Part shown: positions 1 to 10,489 of the stretch, in pieces
Numbering within the stretch: the first letter of the stretch is position 1
How the letters are laid out: each line of letters starts with the position of its first letter
Notes under the pieces: model-generated
The model's input: only the letters and a program-made list of their open reading frames with translations
Database searches by the model: none
What the model was told of the DNA's origin: nothing
Made by a program: the position numbers and the translations under genes
Assembly: GCF_029873635.1 (NCBI RefSeq)
Contig: NC_080428.1
Span: forward strand, 67,699,601 to 67,763,600
Origin: Malania oleifera
Taxonomy: Eukaryota > Streptophyta > Magnoliopsida > Santalales > Ximeniaceae
Reading direction: 5' to 3'
DNA length: 64,000 nucleotides

Positions 1-779
1 CTAAAATATCAAATGGACCGATAAACATAGGACTAAGTTTACCCTTCTTCCCAAATCACATAACCCCTTTCATCGGAGCTATCTTTAAAAACACATGATT
101 ACCCACACCAAATTCCATATTCCTGTGGTGATTATCAGAGTAACTTTTCTGTCGGCTCTGAGCTGCACTGATCCTATATCTGATAAGCCGAACCTTATCA
201 CACGCTTGCTCCACAAGCTCTGGCTCCACTACTCGCCGCTCACCCACTTCATCCCAGAACAAAGGAGAACGACATCTCCTACCGTATAGAGCCTCAAACG
301 GTGCTATGCCAATATTGGACTGATAACTGTTATTATATGCGAACTCTACTAGTGGCATGAACTGAGTCCAACTACCCCCAAAATCCAATACACACGCTCG
401 GAGCATATCCTCTAATGTCTGTATCGTCCTCTCAGTCTGTCCATCTAACTGCGGATGGAATGTCGTACTAAACGATAACTGAGACCCCAGAGCCTCCTGC
501 AAGCTCCTCCAAAATCGTGACTTGAATCGCGGGTCTCGATCTGACACAATAGATACAGGCACCCCATGTGAACGAACTATCTCTTGAATGTAGATCTCCG
601 CTAAACGGCTGAGGGAGTAGCTGATCTTGATAGGAATAAAATGGGCGGTCTTAGTCAAACGGTCAACAATCACCCAGATGACATCCTGGCCATGTAATGC
701 CTTCGGCAGTCCTGACACGAAGTCCATAGATATATGATCCCACTTCCACTCTGGGATAAATAATAGCTGCAACTGCCCT
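1..779 (-). pseudogene. Integrase core of Ty3/Gypsy element P, N-terminus deleted
   Basis: Integrase inserts element DNA into the chromosome. The DDE core is readable: first Asp in VIWVIVDRLTKTAHF, second Asp in IVSDRDPRFKSRFW, and Glu in GQTERTIQTLE. The C-terminal FGVGNHVFLKIAPMKGVM continues past the last in-frame codon near 56 into GKKGKLSP-type sequence up to the window edge. The HHCC zinc-binding domain that normally precedes EWKWDHISMDF is missing because of the internal deletion at about 775. Any chromodomain would lie outside the window. Confidence 0.9.
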
Positions 780-2076
780 TCTGCGTGAAGAAATACTTTA
801 AGCTCTTGTGATTGGAGAAAATCTCACACTACTCGCCATACAGGTAATGCCTCCAAATTTTCAGTGTGTGTACCACTGCAGCTAATTCAAGATCGTGTGT
901 AGGGTAGTTCTTTTCATATTCTTTCAGTTGCCTGGACGCATACACCACTACCCTGTCATACTGCATCAATACATAGTCAAGTCCCTTCAAGGACGCATCA
1001 CTGTAGATAGTATAACCTTCACCCCCAGACGGGATGATCAGTACTGGAGCCGTGACTAACCTCTGCTTCAATTCCTGAAAACTCTGCTCACAACTGTCAT
1101 CCCACTCAAATTTGACATTCTTCCTCGTCAACCGTGTCAAAGGTCCTGATAGGGCTGAGAATCCCTCAATAAAACGGCGATAATAGCTAGCTAGCCCCAA
1201 GAAACTCCTGATCTTTTTGACATTTCTTGGTCTAACCCAATTCACTACCACCTCAATTTTGCTAGGATCCACAGAAATACCGTCTCTAGATACAACATGC
1301 CCCAAGAACATTACCTTCTCAAGCCAAAATTCACATTTACTGAACTTGGTGTATAACTTCTTTTCACGAAGTGTCTGCAAAACTTGCCTCAAGTGTGTCT
1401 CATGCTCCTCATAACTCCTCAAATAGACCAGTACATCATCAATAAACACAACAACAAATTGGTCTAGGTATTGGTGGAAGACTTTGTTCATTAAGTCCAT
1501 AAATACCGCAGGAGCATTTGTCAAACCAAATAGCATAACAAGGAACTCGTAATGCCCATACCTAGTCCTGAAGGCTGTCTTCGAGACGTCTTCTGCTTTC
1601 ATTTTTACCTGATGGTAGCCGGATCTGAGGTCAATCTTCGAATACACCCGCGTACCCTAGAGCTGATCAAACAAATCGTCAATACGGGGTAGAGGATACT
1701 TGTTCTTGATTGTCACTTTATTAATCTCCCTATAATCTATACACATCCTCATAGTCCCGTCTTTCTTCTTTACAAATAAAACTGGAGCTCCCTACGGAGA
1801 AACACTAGGTCGTATGAAGCCCTTATCAAGCAAGTCCTGCAATTGATTATTCAATTCTGCTAATTCTACTAGTGCCATCCGATAAGGTACTTTAGAAATC
1901 GGCGTTGTACCGGAAGGTAGATCAATAGAGAAATCTACCTCACGATCGAGTGGCAAGCCTGGTAACTCATTTAGGAAAACATTTGTAAACTCCTTTACTA
2001 CAGGCGTGCTAGCAAGCTTTAGTTCATTCTCTGACATCTCCTTCACAACAGCCACAAAACCTTGACAACCACTCAT
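780..2076 (-). pseudogene. Reverse transcriptase and truncated RNase H of element P
   Basis: The minus strand carries the RT fingers and palm. Landmarks are FSIDLPSGTTPISKVPYRM near 1900, [14 protein letters not shown] at about 1790 (stop in place of Trp), DQL*GTR at about 1655 (stop in place of Gln), [11 protein letters not shown] at 1640, and the catalytic FIDDVLVY near 1440. RNase H begins with [11 protein letters not shown] and runs to WRHYLYGE at 838. A TAG follows, then CEIFSNHKSLKYFFTQK, after which the homology jumps straight to the integrase core. The end of RNase H and the integrase zinc finger are therefore missing. Confidence 0.92.
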
Positions 2077-2099
2077 CAGTAATCTTCTGCCCTGAATAG

Positions 2100-2520
2100 C
2101 TGAAACTAGCTAAGGCGAGGATTGCACTTGCGACCCTACGAACTTAAATTCTGCTTCCCCCGGAGATCTGAATATCACTTCTCATGCCCGGCAATCTATT
2201 TGGCAAAATTAGTTGCTAGCAAATTCATGCCAAATATAACATCAAACTCGTGCATGTCTAGCACTATCAGATTGGTAGACAAAGTCTTTCCTTGAATATC
2301 AACTGGACAACCTCGAAGCACCCTACTACACCTCACTACTGACCCAGTCGGTGTAGATACCAACAATTCAACATCTAATGATTATGTTTCAGCTCCACAT
2401 AATTTAACACACCCCGATGACACGAACGAGTGTGTAGCTCCGGAATCAAACAATGCAATAACTCTAAAAGAAAGCATAATGACCATACCTGTCACCACGT
2501 CACCTGACATCTTAGCCTCA
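2100..2520 (-). pseudogene. Protease region of Ty3/Gypsy element P
   Basis: Minus-strand translation around 2440 gives ALFDSGATHSFVS, the catalytic D-S/T-G motif of retroviral-type aspartic proteases, which cut the gag-pol polyprotein. Downstream residues (VLDMHEFDVIFGMNLL) match the usual flap and second conserved region. In-frame stops occur on both sides, for example after GAET and after NFAK, so the domain is not translatable as part of a polyprotein. Confidence 0.75.
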
Positions 2521-2561
2521 CCCGACGTCAGAGTAAACTCCCTAGATGGAGCCGTATTCCT

Positions 2562-3649
2562 CTACTGGCCCTTACGTGGCGCCTGATAACCTCCCCGGTA
2601 TGGTCTAGGAGCTGAAACTGCATCTGATGGGATAGGACAGTCTCGCACCATATGCCCTGATCTACCGCAGCGATAGCACACTGGAACTGCATTTGATGGG
2701 GTAGGACAGTCTCGCACCATGTGCCCCGATTTACTGCAGCAATAGCACACTACACCACCAGCTCGACACTCCCCCCAATGCCTCCTACCACAAGTCTGAT
2801 AGACTGGAGGACCCTGCCCTGCCTACACCTCGCGACCTCCCGTCTCCTATCTCTGCCCTTTGCCATGGTTACCTCTCCTCCACTAACCCGGTCTATGACT
2901 CTGCTGGTAGCCCGTAGATGCAGATCTTTTCCTTTGTTCCTGTTCTCTGCATCGAGATGCTTACCAATCTCTGCCAAAGCTGCCCTATCGACTAACTCAG
3001 CAAAGTCGTGGATCCGCAGCACTACCACCTACTTGAATATGTTTCGTCTCAATCCTCCCTCAAGCTGCCTGGCTTTCCTCACTTCATTAGGAATAATGTA
3101 TGGGGCGAAACGAGAGAGCTCGATAAAACGTGCTGCATACTGCTGGACGGATAACTGTCCCTGCTTCAAACTCAAGAACTCTTCTACTTTAGCTTCCCTG
3201 ACAGTGGCTGAAAAATATCTATCGAAGAACAATTCCTTAAACCGGTCCCATGTCATGGCTATAGGAGTCGCCCTCTGCTGCTCCAATAGTCTCACCGCAG
3301 TCCACCACCTCTCGGCCTCTCCTGTCAATCTACAGGTGGCGAAGAGGACCCTCTGTTCCTCAGTGCACTGCAACACAACCAAGACCTTCTCAATTTCCTG
3401 CATCCAGTTCTCAGTAACTGCAGGATCAACTCCACCCGAGAATGTCAGAGGATTCATCTTCGTAAACTTCTCTATAGTGCACCCATGGCTTGCAGATGGA
3501 CCACTCTGCTCCCTCGAGCTCCTAGCGATCTCAACCATAACCTGCTGAGCCACGCTACGTAATACCGCATCAGAGTCGGTCCCAGATGCACCCGATGATC
3601 CTGCTCCATCACTGCCACTCGCATGGACACTATTTCCTTCTGGATCCAT
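2562..3649 (-). pseudogene. Gag of Ty3/Gypsy element P (capsid plus two zinc knuckles)
   Basis: The gag protein would package element RNA into cytoplasmic particles. The ATG at 3649 opens MDPEGNSVHA, and about 205 residues follow with a retrotransposon gag domain (FSGGVDPAVTENWMQEIEKV near residue 70). An in-frame TAG after residue 206 interrupts it at about 3028. The rest reads on to about 2750. At 2562-2750 two CX2CX4HX4C zinc knuckles follow (CYCCSKSGHMVRDC and CYRCGRSGHMVRDC), only 14 residues apart and with nearly identical flanks, so the second looks like a tandem copy of the first. The gene is broken and makes no full product. Confidence 0.9.
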
Positions 3650-6600
3650 CCTGAAAACAACAAGTATAACTTAGGAATTCTATCTTTATAATTTACCCAC
3701 CTATCCTCACCACTCATCTTAACATTTCGAACTCATTTCTAATTTCCAATCTTACATTCTAGGAACACAACCCGACAATAGCTTATTATGGTTTTCCTGA
3801 AATCGTCACCCCAGGAAAAACACAGAAACTACTACGGAAGTCCTGCTTCTAGACTGTAGAACAATCTTAAATCTTTGGGCTCTTTATTAGGATTTTGTAG
3901 AGGTATTTTTACACCTCATTTAAGTAAAGAAAATTAGGGTTGGCAATGTAAAATTCCATCAGAAAAGTGAGAGTAAGTGTGCGACAGAAAGAGAGAGAAG
4001 CAAAAAAGAAAATTTGGGTTTTTGCTATAGTGTGCAATTTTGATCAACCGACGATTGGAGGGTCCTCTGTGGTCCGATTAAGCTGATTTTTTTGTTAGTA
4101 GATAGAGGACTCATTGACGCTGATTTTGAACAGTTGGATTGGTCGTCCAAGATTTTATAGCATCAGATATCGGCTTTTGAACAGTAACCAAGTTGAAAAA
4201 ATCTGGGTTTTTGCTATAGTGTGTAAATTTGATCAATCAACAATTGGAGGGTCATCCGTGGTCCGATCGAGTTGATTTTTTTATCAATAGATAGAAGACT
4301 CATTAACGTTGATTTTGAAAGGTTAGATTGGTCATCCAAGCACTGTAGCGCCAGATAAATGATTTGAATAGTAACCACATTTTTGGTGAAATTCTCAATT
4401 TTGCCTCTTTTATTTATAAGATCTCTTTTTGTTAGCTAAAAACAAAGTTACGTACTCATTGTGATAGCTGAAAATTAAAATCTTGTACCCACACTTTTAT
4501 AATCATAGTGAAGTTTTTGAGTGGACTCTAAGTCCTGTTATTTTTAACCTTTGATTTCAAGGGGTTTTCACATAAAATTGTGTCTCATGTGATTGATATT
4601 TGTGATTATTTTTGTACTGATTTTGAATTGTTGATTATATATATTTTTGTGCCATTGTCATATCATAATAACTGATTTTGTTAATTGGGAGAGAAAGAAC
4701 TCCAATTATGCTTCCGTGATTTTTCGGTAAGTCTCATTTCTTCCCAACAATTACTCTCAAATCAATGTACTACAAGAATGGGTTTGTGACATAATCCCAA
4801 AAGGCCTCGACCTTGAACTTCTTAGACAAAAAAATTGAGAAGAACACTATTCTAACTATAGTTTTGGTGTGTTAATATCAACAAGAAACTCATATTTTGA
4901 TTTTTTTTTTTCATTTTGACTTAAGAAAAACAATATTATTAACTGCATCCCGACCATCGCCGCATTGGGTCATTAGTTCAACCCAGGTCTATGTCAAACT
5001 GGTGGATCAGTCTATCAATAATTATTTAATTAAGAATTTATAACATTTTAAAAATATTTTAAGAAATAAAATACACTTACACCACATTTGGAAGCATAGA
5101 TTTTGAACCTTAAATTTGAATTTAAATGGAGTTGGATAAATTTTAATACAATTTTACATTACTTCTTATTCAAATTCAATACAAATTCAAATTCAAGACC
5201 TCTCCAAACGGTTAAAAAATAAAATTTGTGTATTGTAAAATCAATATAAATTCAAAATAATAGACAACTCAAATATTGAAAACCAATGGCCCACATCCTT
5301 CCTGCCTTTCCTGTGCTTGGGCACGGCAGCATGGAGATGGGGAAGGGGACCGATAGAAAAAATATGGGCTGCCTGTAAAACCAATGACATGTTTTATTTG
5401 GAAGTAAATCTGTAAAAGAGCAAATGGAGACTGGGAAACTAGAAAAAGACCAAAAAGGCCAAACTCCAAAATCCTAGGTTGCCAGCCTCAATCAAACCAG
5501 CACAAGTTTGACCAGATCTTAGTGGGTCTGTTATATATCCAGGTTTAACAAGGAACCCAGCCCATTTTTGGTCCCGATCACGGAGTATCTGGTCTGAACA
5601 GCCCAGTTCGGCCAGGTTTTTTTGTAAAGACAGAATTTCTAAACCAGGTAATAAATAAAAGAAATCTCAAGAAAATATTGATATTGACAGTAGTCCTATG
5701 TTAAAGGTGGAATTTATAGGGCAGGATGTAGGCGCAAAGATTTGAGGAAATCTCACCAGAATAAGCAAAACCCACAAGCATGATATCTGCAATTCTTAAT
5801 CATAAACCTATAGGTGCCTAACTGCCTATAAATGGTCATTAAAATTTCACCTAGTCCCCTTCACATTTCTTCCTCCCACGGTCCAGGACAGGGAGCTATT
5901 GTGCTCATGGAGATATTTTTCCAAGGCTCTGATAAGTGTTTCTTCTAGAGGCTCTGGGGTCCAAGAATTACTTTGAGGAGTGCTTGATCCAGGCTGAGCT
6001 GAAATTACAATAAATGGATCGTGTTCATGGCACTTCATTCATTTTGTAAGGAGAGATAAGATGGATGAATTGCCATGAAAAGCAATCTCCTTGTGGCAAT
6101 GGTTTCATTTACTAAGAGGTGATATCCACTTATCCATCTTGTATGTGAACCCAGGCCAAAAGTATTGCACTAGAGCGACCATGTCCAAATGACCCATCCA
6201 GCAGTTACTATTATGAGTGCCCAATTCTTCCAAGCTTTTGACATTCATTTCAGTTCATCTTTTTTCCCCTTTTATATAACAATCAGATTCTTTCTCCTGC
6301 CAGGGCCTTGGAAGGTTATGTGCTAATAGTCTGGGTAAAAGATGAATTTCTTGTTCTATATTTTTGGGTAAAAAGCTCATGTTGTGTGTTAGTCTTTGAT
6401 CTAATTAATGTTTTCTTTGTTCAACCCTATATAATTTTTGCCATCAATCTTCTGCCGTTTTATTTGATTTTCTTCCATAAAATTTCACCTACATCTAACA
6501 ATTTCATTGAATTCACAAGTTGTTTAGCATATGTGCCCATCCATTTTATTAATTGAAACAATCTATAATTAACCTTTCTTCGTCTTATATCTTGTTAAAA

Positions 6601-6768
6601 TCCCAGTTGGAGACCAGAAAAATGTCCAGCATTAGACCCAAAAAAGAACAACCCATTCATTGTTATGACAGGAAGGTATTGCCAACAAACATCGTTTTAT
6701 TTCTTTATGGGAATAACATATACACTCCTGTGCTTGGTGAAAATGAATCCGGACTTCAGTTAATTCTA
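3650..6768. other. Gene-poor stretch between Gypsy remnant and PPR gene
   Basis: Apart from the 189-bp duplication no supported gene was found. The first several hundred bases after 3650 are probably the untranslated leader of element P. A possible miniature element lies at about 5090-5215, with edges ACATTTGGAAG and CTCTCCAAACG and internal complementary runs of AAATTTGAATTT type, but no clear target duplication. A 63-codon minus-strand frame at 5847-6038 matches nothing I recognise. The part nearest 6768 is the 3' flank of the PPR gene. Confidence 0.5.
4011..4385. repeat. Two-copy tandem repeat, period about 189 bp
   Basis: A unit starting with TGGGTTTTTGCTATAGTGTG occurs at about 4014 and again at about 4203. 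Both copies continue through AATTGGAGGGTC..CCGTGGTCCGAT, a GATAGA-GACTCATT segment, a TTGGTCRTCCAAG segment and a final GAATAGTAACCA-like end. The copies differ by scattered substitutions. The repeat lies outside the gag gene of element P and could be in its leader or LTR, but no LTR ends could be fixed. Confidence 0.85.
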
Positions 6769-8544
6769 CTACCAGAAATCCCCACAGGAGCACTTTCCAG
6801 CTTTGAAATGATGGAACCGCTGGATATCTCTAAGAATTATCTGTCTATCAAAGATCAACGAAATGAGTTTTGCAGCTGAATGACAATCCCCACAGACCCG
6901 AAGATTCTTCACCACTCGAACAGTTGTCCCAGGGGGAGTGTTCAAAAGCCCAAAAGCTATGGCTAATTTTTCACTATGATATCTAAGACTAGCTTCTTTC
7001 TCTTCATTTTCCATGTCTGCATGAAAGACCAGGGAAGTATCGGAAACATACCCAACCAATTTCAATTCCTTAATCAACTCATCAAGAGCTCGATGCAAGT
7101 CTCTGGACTCTGAATGTATGCCATCTCCCGAGAAAAATTCATGCACTACATTGTTCACCTCCACTGAACTACACCCAGGAATCTTTACCACCCCTCTATC
7201 TTTCATCATTTTCCTGACATGGTTCACATCTTCCCATCTCCCAGCTCTTGCACACAAGTTTGAGAATATTACATAATCCCCACCATGAGAATCATCTAAT
7301 TCAAAAATATGTTCGATCACCCGCTTCCCCAATTCCATATTGCCACGGCTGCTGCAAGCAGACAACAAGGTTCGCCAAAGAATTGGAGTGGGCTTGGTTG
7401 GCAGTCCCTCTATAAACTTATAAGCCTCATCTAATTGCCCTGCTCGGCCTAATAAATCCACCATACACCCATAATGTTTTATATCAGGAATAATCCCATA
7501 CTCATCTCTCATGCTACAGAAATATTTGAGGCCTTCCTCTACTAATCCAGTGTGACTGCATGCATATAAAAGACCTAGAAATGTAATTTTATCAGCCCGG
7601 ACTCCAGCCCTTTTCATTTCTTCAAACAAAGATATGGATTTAGAACCATGTCCATGAATTGCATAAGCCATGATCATTGCCGACCACGTATGTGTATCTT
7701 TAGCAACCATACTCTCAAAAACACAAACTGCATCGTTCAAACTCCCGCATTTGGCATACATGTCTATGAGTGCAGTGTTCACCTTCACAAGTTGATCGAA
7801 CCCATTCTTCTTAACATATTCGTGTAACCACTTCCCCAACTCTAATGCTCCCAATAAAGCACAAGAAGAAATAGCACTAAGCATTGTGACTTCAGTGGGC
7901 TTGAGATTGCTCATTTGCAATTCTCGAAACAATGACAAAGCCTCATTCGGCCTACTATTTCGGGCATAACCCATGATAATGGCATTATAAGACACAACAC
8001 ATGGTTCCAATATCTTATCGAACACTCGCCGAGCTGCTGCCACATCATGGCACTCAGCGTACATGTTTATGAGCGTGGGGCAAACGTAAACATTTTGACT
8101 CGAACCAAGTTTAACAGCAATGCCGTGCAATTGCTTACCTTCTTGTAAGGCTTTTGAGCTGGTGCACGCCTTGAGGAGAGACGAGAAGGAGTAGGTGTCC
8201 GGGACGAATCCAGAATGTAAAACTTGAGCGAAGAGCACGATAGCTCGAAGTGGGTCGTGCGTGCGTGCGTAGCCACGGGCCATTGTGTTGAAGAGGACAA
8301 GGTCTGGTTGGGTAATTTGGTCGAACAGCTGGTGCGCATGGTCCATGGAGGAGCTTGTAGGGTCCTTCGTGCAGAAATTGATGAATTTGGAGAGGACAGG
8401 GACGTCATGTTGAAGGTTGGCCTTGATAGCAGCAGCGTGAATTTGCTTGAGGTCTCTGAGAGAGTTGCATTTGTGGAGGAGGGAGAGTGGGTGGGATTGG
8501 TTGGGCGAAGAGATTGGACTCGTTGGTGGAGCTGTGGTAGCCAT
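6769..8544 (-). CDS. OTP85: PPR-DYW protein, OTP85-like organelle RNA-editing factor
   Basis: A single intronless frame of 591 codons encodes a PLS-class pentatricopeptide repeat protein with E/E+ and C-terminal DYW domains, ending in CSCGDFW. The ATG at 8544 is chosen because the frame further up opens only with a TTG at 8607 and the product then starts MATTAPPTSPISSPNQ, like Arabidopsis At2g02980 (OTP85). From memory, the similarity to that protein runs the whole length, for example in PCVVSYNAIIMGYARNSRPN and ELDDSHGGDYVI. The DYW cytidine-deaminase signature is present (YHSEKLA then CGDCH), so the editing site looks intact. In Arabidopsis OTP85 acts on plastid ndhD editing; the same role here is inference. 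The serine/proline-rich N-terminus would fit a plastid transit peptide. Only about 200 bp separate the start from the LTR at 8743, so the promoter may be short or include repeat DNA. Confidence 0.9.
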   Translation of the reverse strand: MATTAPPTSPISSPNQSHPLSLLHKCNSLRDLKQIHAAAIKANLQHDVPVLSKFINFCTKDPTSSSMDHAHQLFDQITQPDLVLFNTMARGYARTHDPLRAIVLFAQVLHSGFVPDTYSFSSLLKACTSSKALQEGKQLHGIAVKLGSSQNVYVCPTLINMYAECHDVAAARRVFDKILEPCVVSYNAIIMGYARNSRPNEALSLFRELQMSNLKPTEVTMLSAISSCALLGALELGKWLHEYVKKNGFDQLVKVNTALIDMYAKCGSLNDAVCVFESMVAKDTHTWSAMIMAYAIHGHGSKSISLFEEMKRAGVRADKITFLGLLYACSHTGLVEEGLKYFCSMRDEYGIIPDIKHYGCMVDLLGRAGQLDEAYKFIEGLPTKPTPILWRTLLSACSSRGNMELGKRVIEHIFELDDSHGGDYVIFSNLCARAGRWEDVNHVRKMMKDRGVVKIPGCSSVEVNNVVHEFFSGDGIHSESRDLHRALDELIKELKLVGYVSDTSLVFHADMENEEKEASLRYHSEKLAIAFGLLNTPPGTTVRVVKNLRVCGDCHSAAKLISLIFDRQIILRDIQRFHHFKAGKCSCGDFW

Positions 8545-8742
8545 TGAAGAGCTCAAATACAGGTGAGGTTGTGGAGGTGAAGAAGCGAGGGGGAAAAGAG
8601 TTCTCAATGGCGATCAGCGTTCAGCTGCACTCATGAACATGCAATCCCCATAGTTGTCCATTTAACTGAGTCGCGTAAAAGAAGGGGGCAATGATATATC
8701 ATCAATGCAAGCTTTTTGTGGTGCGTATTTTTAAATTGGGAA

Positions 8743-8990
8743 TGTTGTAAATGAAATAAAGAAGAATATAAAAAAGTTTGGAATTATAGAAATTCAATAG
8801 TATAATTTTTCATGAATTAGATGTTGTTAATCATCTTATTTTCTCATTTTATTGTAAAACATGTCCTTATATAGGTAAATATATTAGCATCCCAAAGGTT
8901 AACCACATAATGAACCATTATGTGGGTATACCAAAGGTTGTAATCTATTATTTAGATAGTCATCCACATAAATATACATGTTTTACAATA
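8743..8990 (-). repeat. Probable 3' LTR of Copia element F
   Basis: The span starts TGTTGTAAATG on the plus strand and ends TTTTACAATA beside the purine-rich tract complement CTTTCCCTTA (8991-9000), as expected for a 3' LTR read on the minus strand. A TATA-like CTATATAAGG (minus strand) lies near 8870. The adjoining interior at about 9010-9070 has the CCTGTGGGACAAAACCTT block, typical of Copia 3' ends. No second copy exists in the window to confirm the length of about 248 bp. Confidence 0.6.
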
Positions 8991-9099
8991 CTTTCCCTTA
9001 AATGACTATACACTATGAATATGCCTCGTTAAAATCTTTGCTAAGGAAAATCCTGTGGGACAAAACCTTAACAAAGGAAAAATAGTACAATATTCATAC

Positions 9100-9541
9100 T
9101 TTCCCTAAAAAATACAATTAATTAAGAAATGTCCTTAAGTTGTCGCATTCCAATGTTATGTACATGTTTCTTGAAAATTGAAGTTGGTAATGCTTTTGTG
9201 AATAGATTGCTGAGTTGTCACTTGAACGAATTTTGCAAATGTCAACATCTCCTTTCTTTAGAAGTTTATGAGATTAAAAGAACTTTGGTGAAATATGTTT
9301 AGTTCTATCACCTTTTAAGTATCCACCTTTGATTTGTACAATATATGCTGCATTGTTCTCGAATAATTTTGTTGGCGTGTCATTCTCCAACGATAATTCA
9401 CTTGTCCCTTTAATGTGTTGGATTATAGTTCCTAACCATACACATTCACGACTTGCTTCGTGAACTGTCAATATTTCTGAATGGTTTGAAGTGGTAGCAG
9501 TGATTGTTTACTTTACAGATCGCCATGAGATAGTAGTATCA
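9100..9541 (-). pseudogene. RNase H C-terminal part of Copia element F
   Basis: Minus-strand translation from 9541 gives TTISWRSVK, a stop, then TITATTSNHSEI and the conserved HEASRECVWLG block. After that come DTPTKLFENNAAYIVQIKGG and KGDRTKHISPKFF, and a weaker continuation to about 9120. These are the RNase H and C-terminal motifs of Copia elements. The first half of the domain is at 30125-30300, separated by solo LTR B. Confidence 0.88.
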
Positions 9542-10489
9542 TGTAATGACCCAAAAATTCATGTCATTTTTTATTATTATATATATAATGTAAAATTATA
9601 TTACTCTGATACCCCTTATAAAATCTACTAAAATGTCTCGATCCCAAAGAGAACACCGAGAAATCCTGTTCATAGAAACAAAACACCTATACAGCGAAAA
9701 ATATAAATTACGTCACTATAATTACAATACCAGAGTTTCAGTAATTTCCAAGCATACATACACATCTCTCCAAAATCATCCAGCAGTTCCCCTAGGAACT
9801 ACTCAAAAAATACATCTCCCAAAATCACTTACCCTCTAGAGAGGGCAGTATAAGGGTCTCCTCTATCTCCGAGCCTGATCTACTCGTCTAATTGGATCAC
9901 CTAAAATGTTTATAAATACTGGGATGAGATAACTCTTAGTACGTAAGACAAAATATGTTATTACCAGTGTGTGGCAAATGAGTCTACGTGAGCAATATAT
10001 TTTTTAAATCAGGTTGTAACCGGGATAACATATAAAGATAAGATACATCATAACTCACACTTATGTCACTTAAAGTACAAGTGTTTATTAACTTTCTACT
10101 TAATCATACTTTTAGCTACTATATATATATATATACTTTCTATTTTCCAAAAATCTATATACATATATATAACTATGAAAACTTCCCTAGATGGATAATT
10201 GTATGTCATGATTTAACCCCTCATAATAGGGTTGTGTGGCCCGTGGGCTGAACTTAACACTGGCTGACCTACCAGGATAAGTCAACTGAAAACCTCCATC
10301 TTCAGATTGGCCGCCTTAACCTGGACTACCAGGGAGTTTTGTCTCTCCTAAGGCACAATCGAATACTCATAAATTCCACACTCCATATGAGATGTGTAAT
10401 TGCACTCAGAACTTTAATAGCTATGGTAATGTGCTCTATAATCTGATATGGTCCATTAGGGTCTGATACTATATAATACTGTTATATAT

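Larger units (their letters stand above)
1..3649 (-). mobile_element. Decayed Ty3/Gypsy retrotransposon (element P), gag-pol part
   Basis: Reading the minus strand from 3649 towards 1 gives gag, two zinc knuckles, protease, reverse transcriptase, RNase H start and integrase. This is the Ty3/Gypsy order, with integrase after RNase H. The gag opening (MDPEGN) and the protease motif FDSGATHSFV suggest a Tekay/Del-like chromovirus, but no chromodomain can be seen because the window ends first. Several in-frame stops and one large deletion show it is dead. Some stops, such as a Trp-to-TAG change in the conserved SPWGAPV motif, fit C-to-T decay of methylated DNA. No primer-binding site or LTR boundary was recognised to the right of gag. 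Confidence 0.93.

Noticed and set aside
2721-3548. 275-codon plus-strand open frame
   Set aside because: It is the antisense of the Gypsy gag gene; the minus strand carries clear gag and zinc-knuckle motifs.
5090-5215. Possible miniature inverted-repeat element
   Set aside because: Edges ACATTTGGAAG and CTCTCCAAACG pair only partly and no target duplication could be fixed, so it is mentioned only in the intergenic entry.
5847-6038. 63-codon minus-strand frame
   Set aside because: No recognisable motif, no supporting splice or promoter context and ordinary length for chance.
8545-8607. Longer N-terminus of the PPR protein starting at 8607
   Set aside because: The codon at 8607 is TTG, not ATG. 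The ATG at 8544 matches the start of the recalled OTP85 protein.
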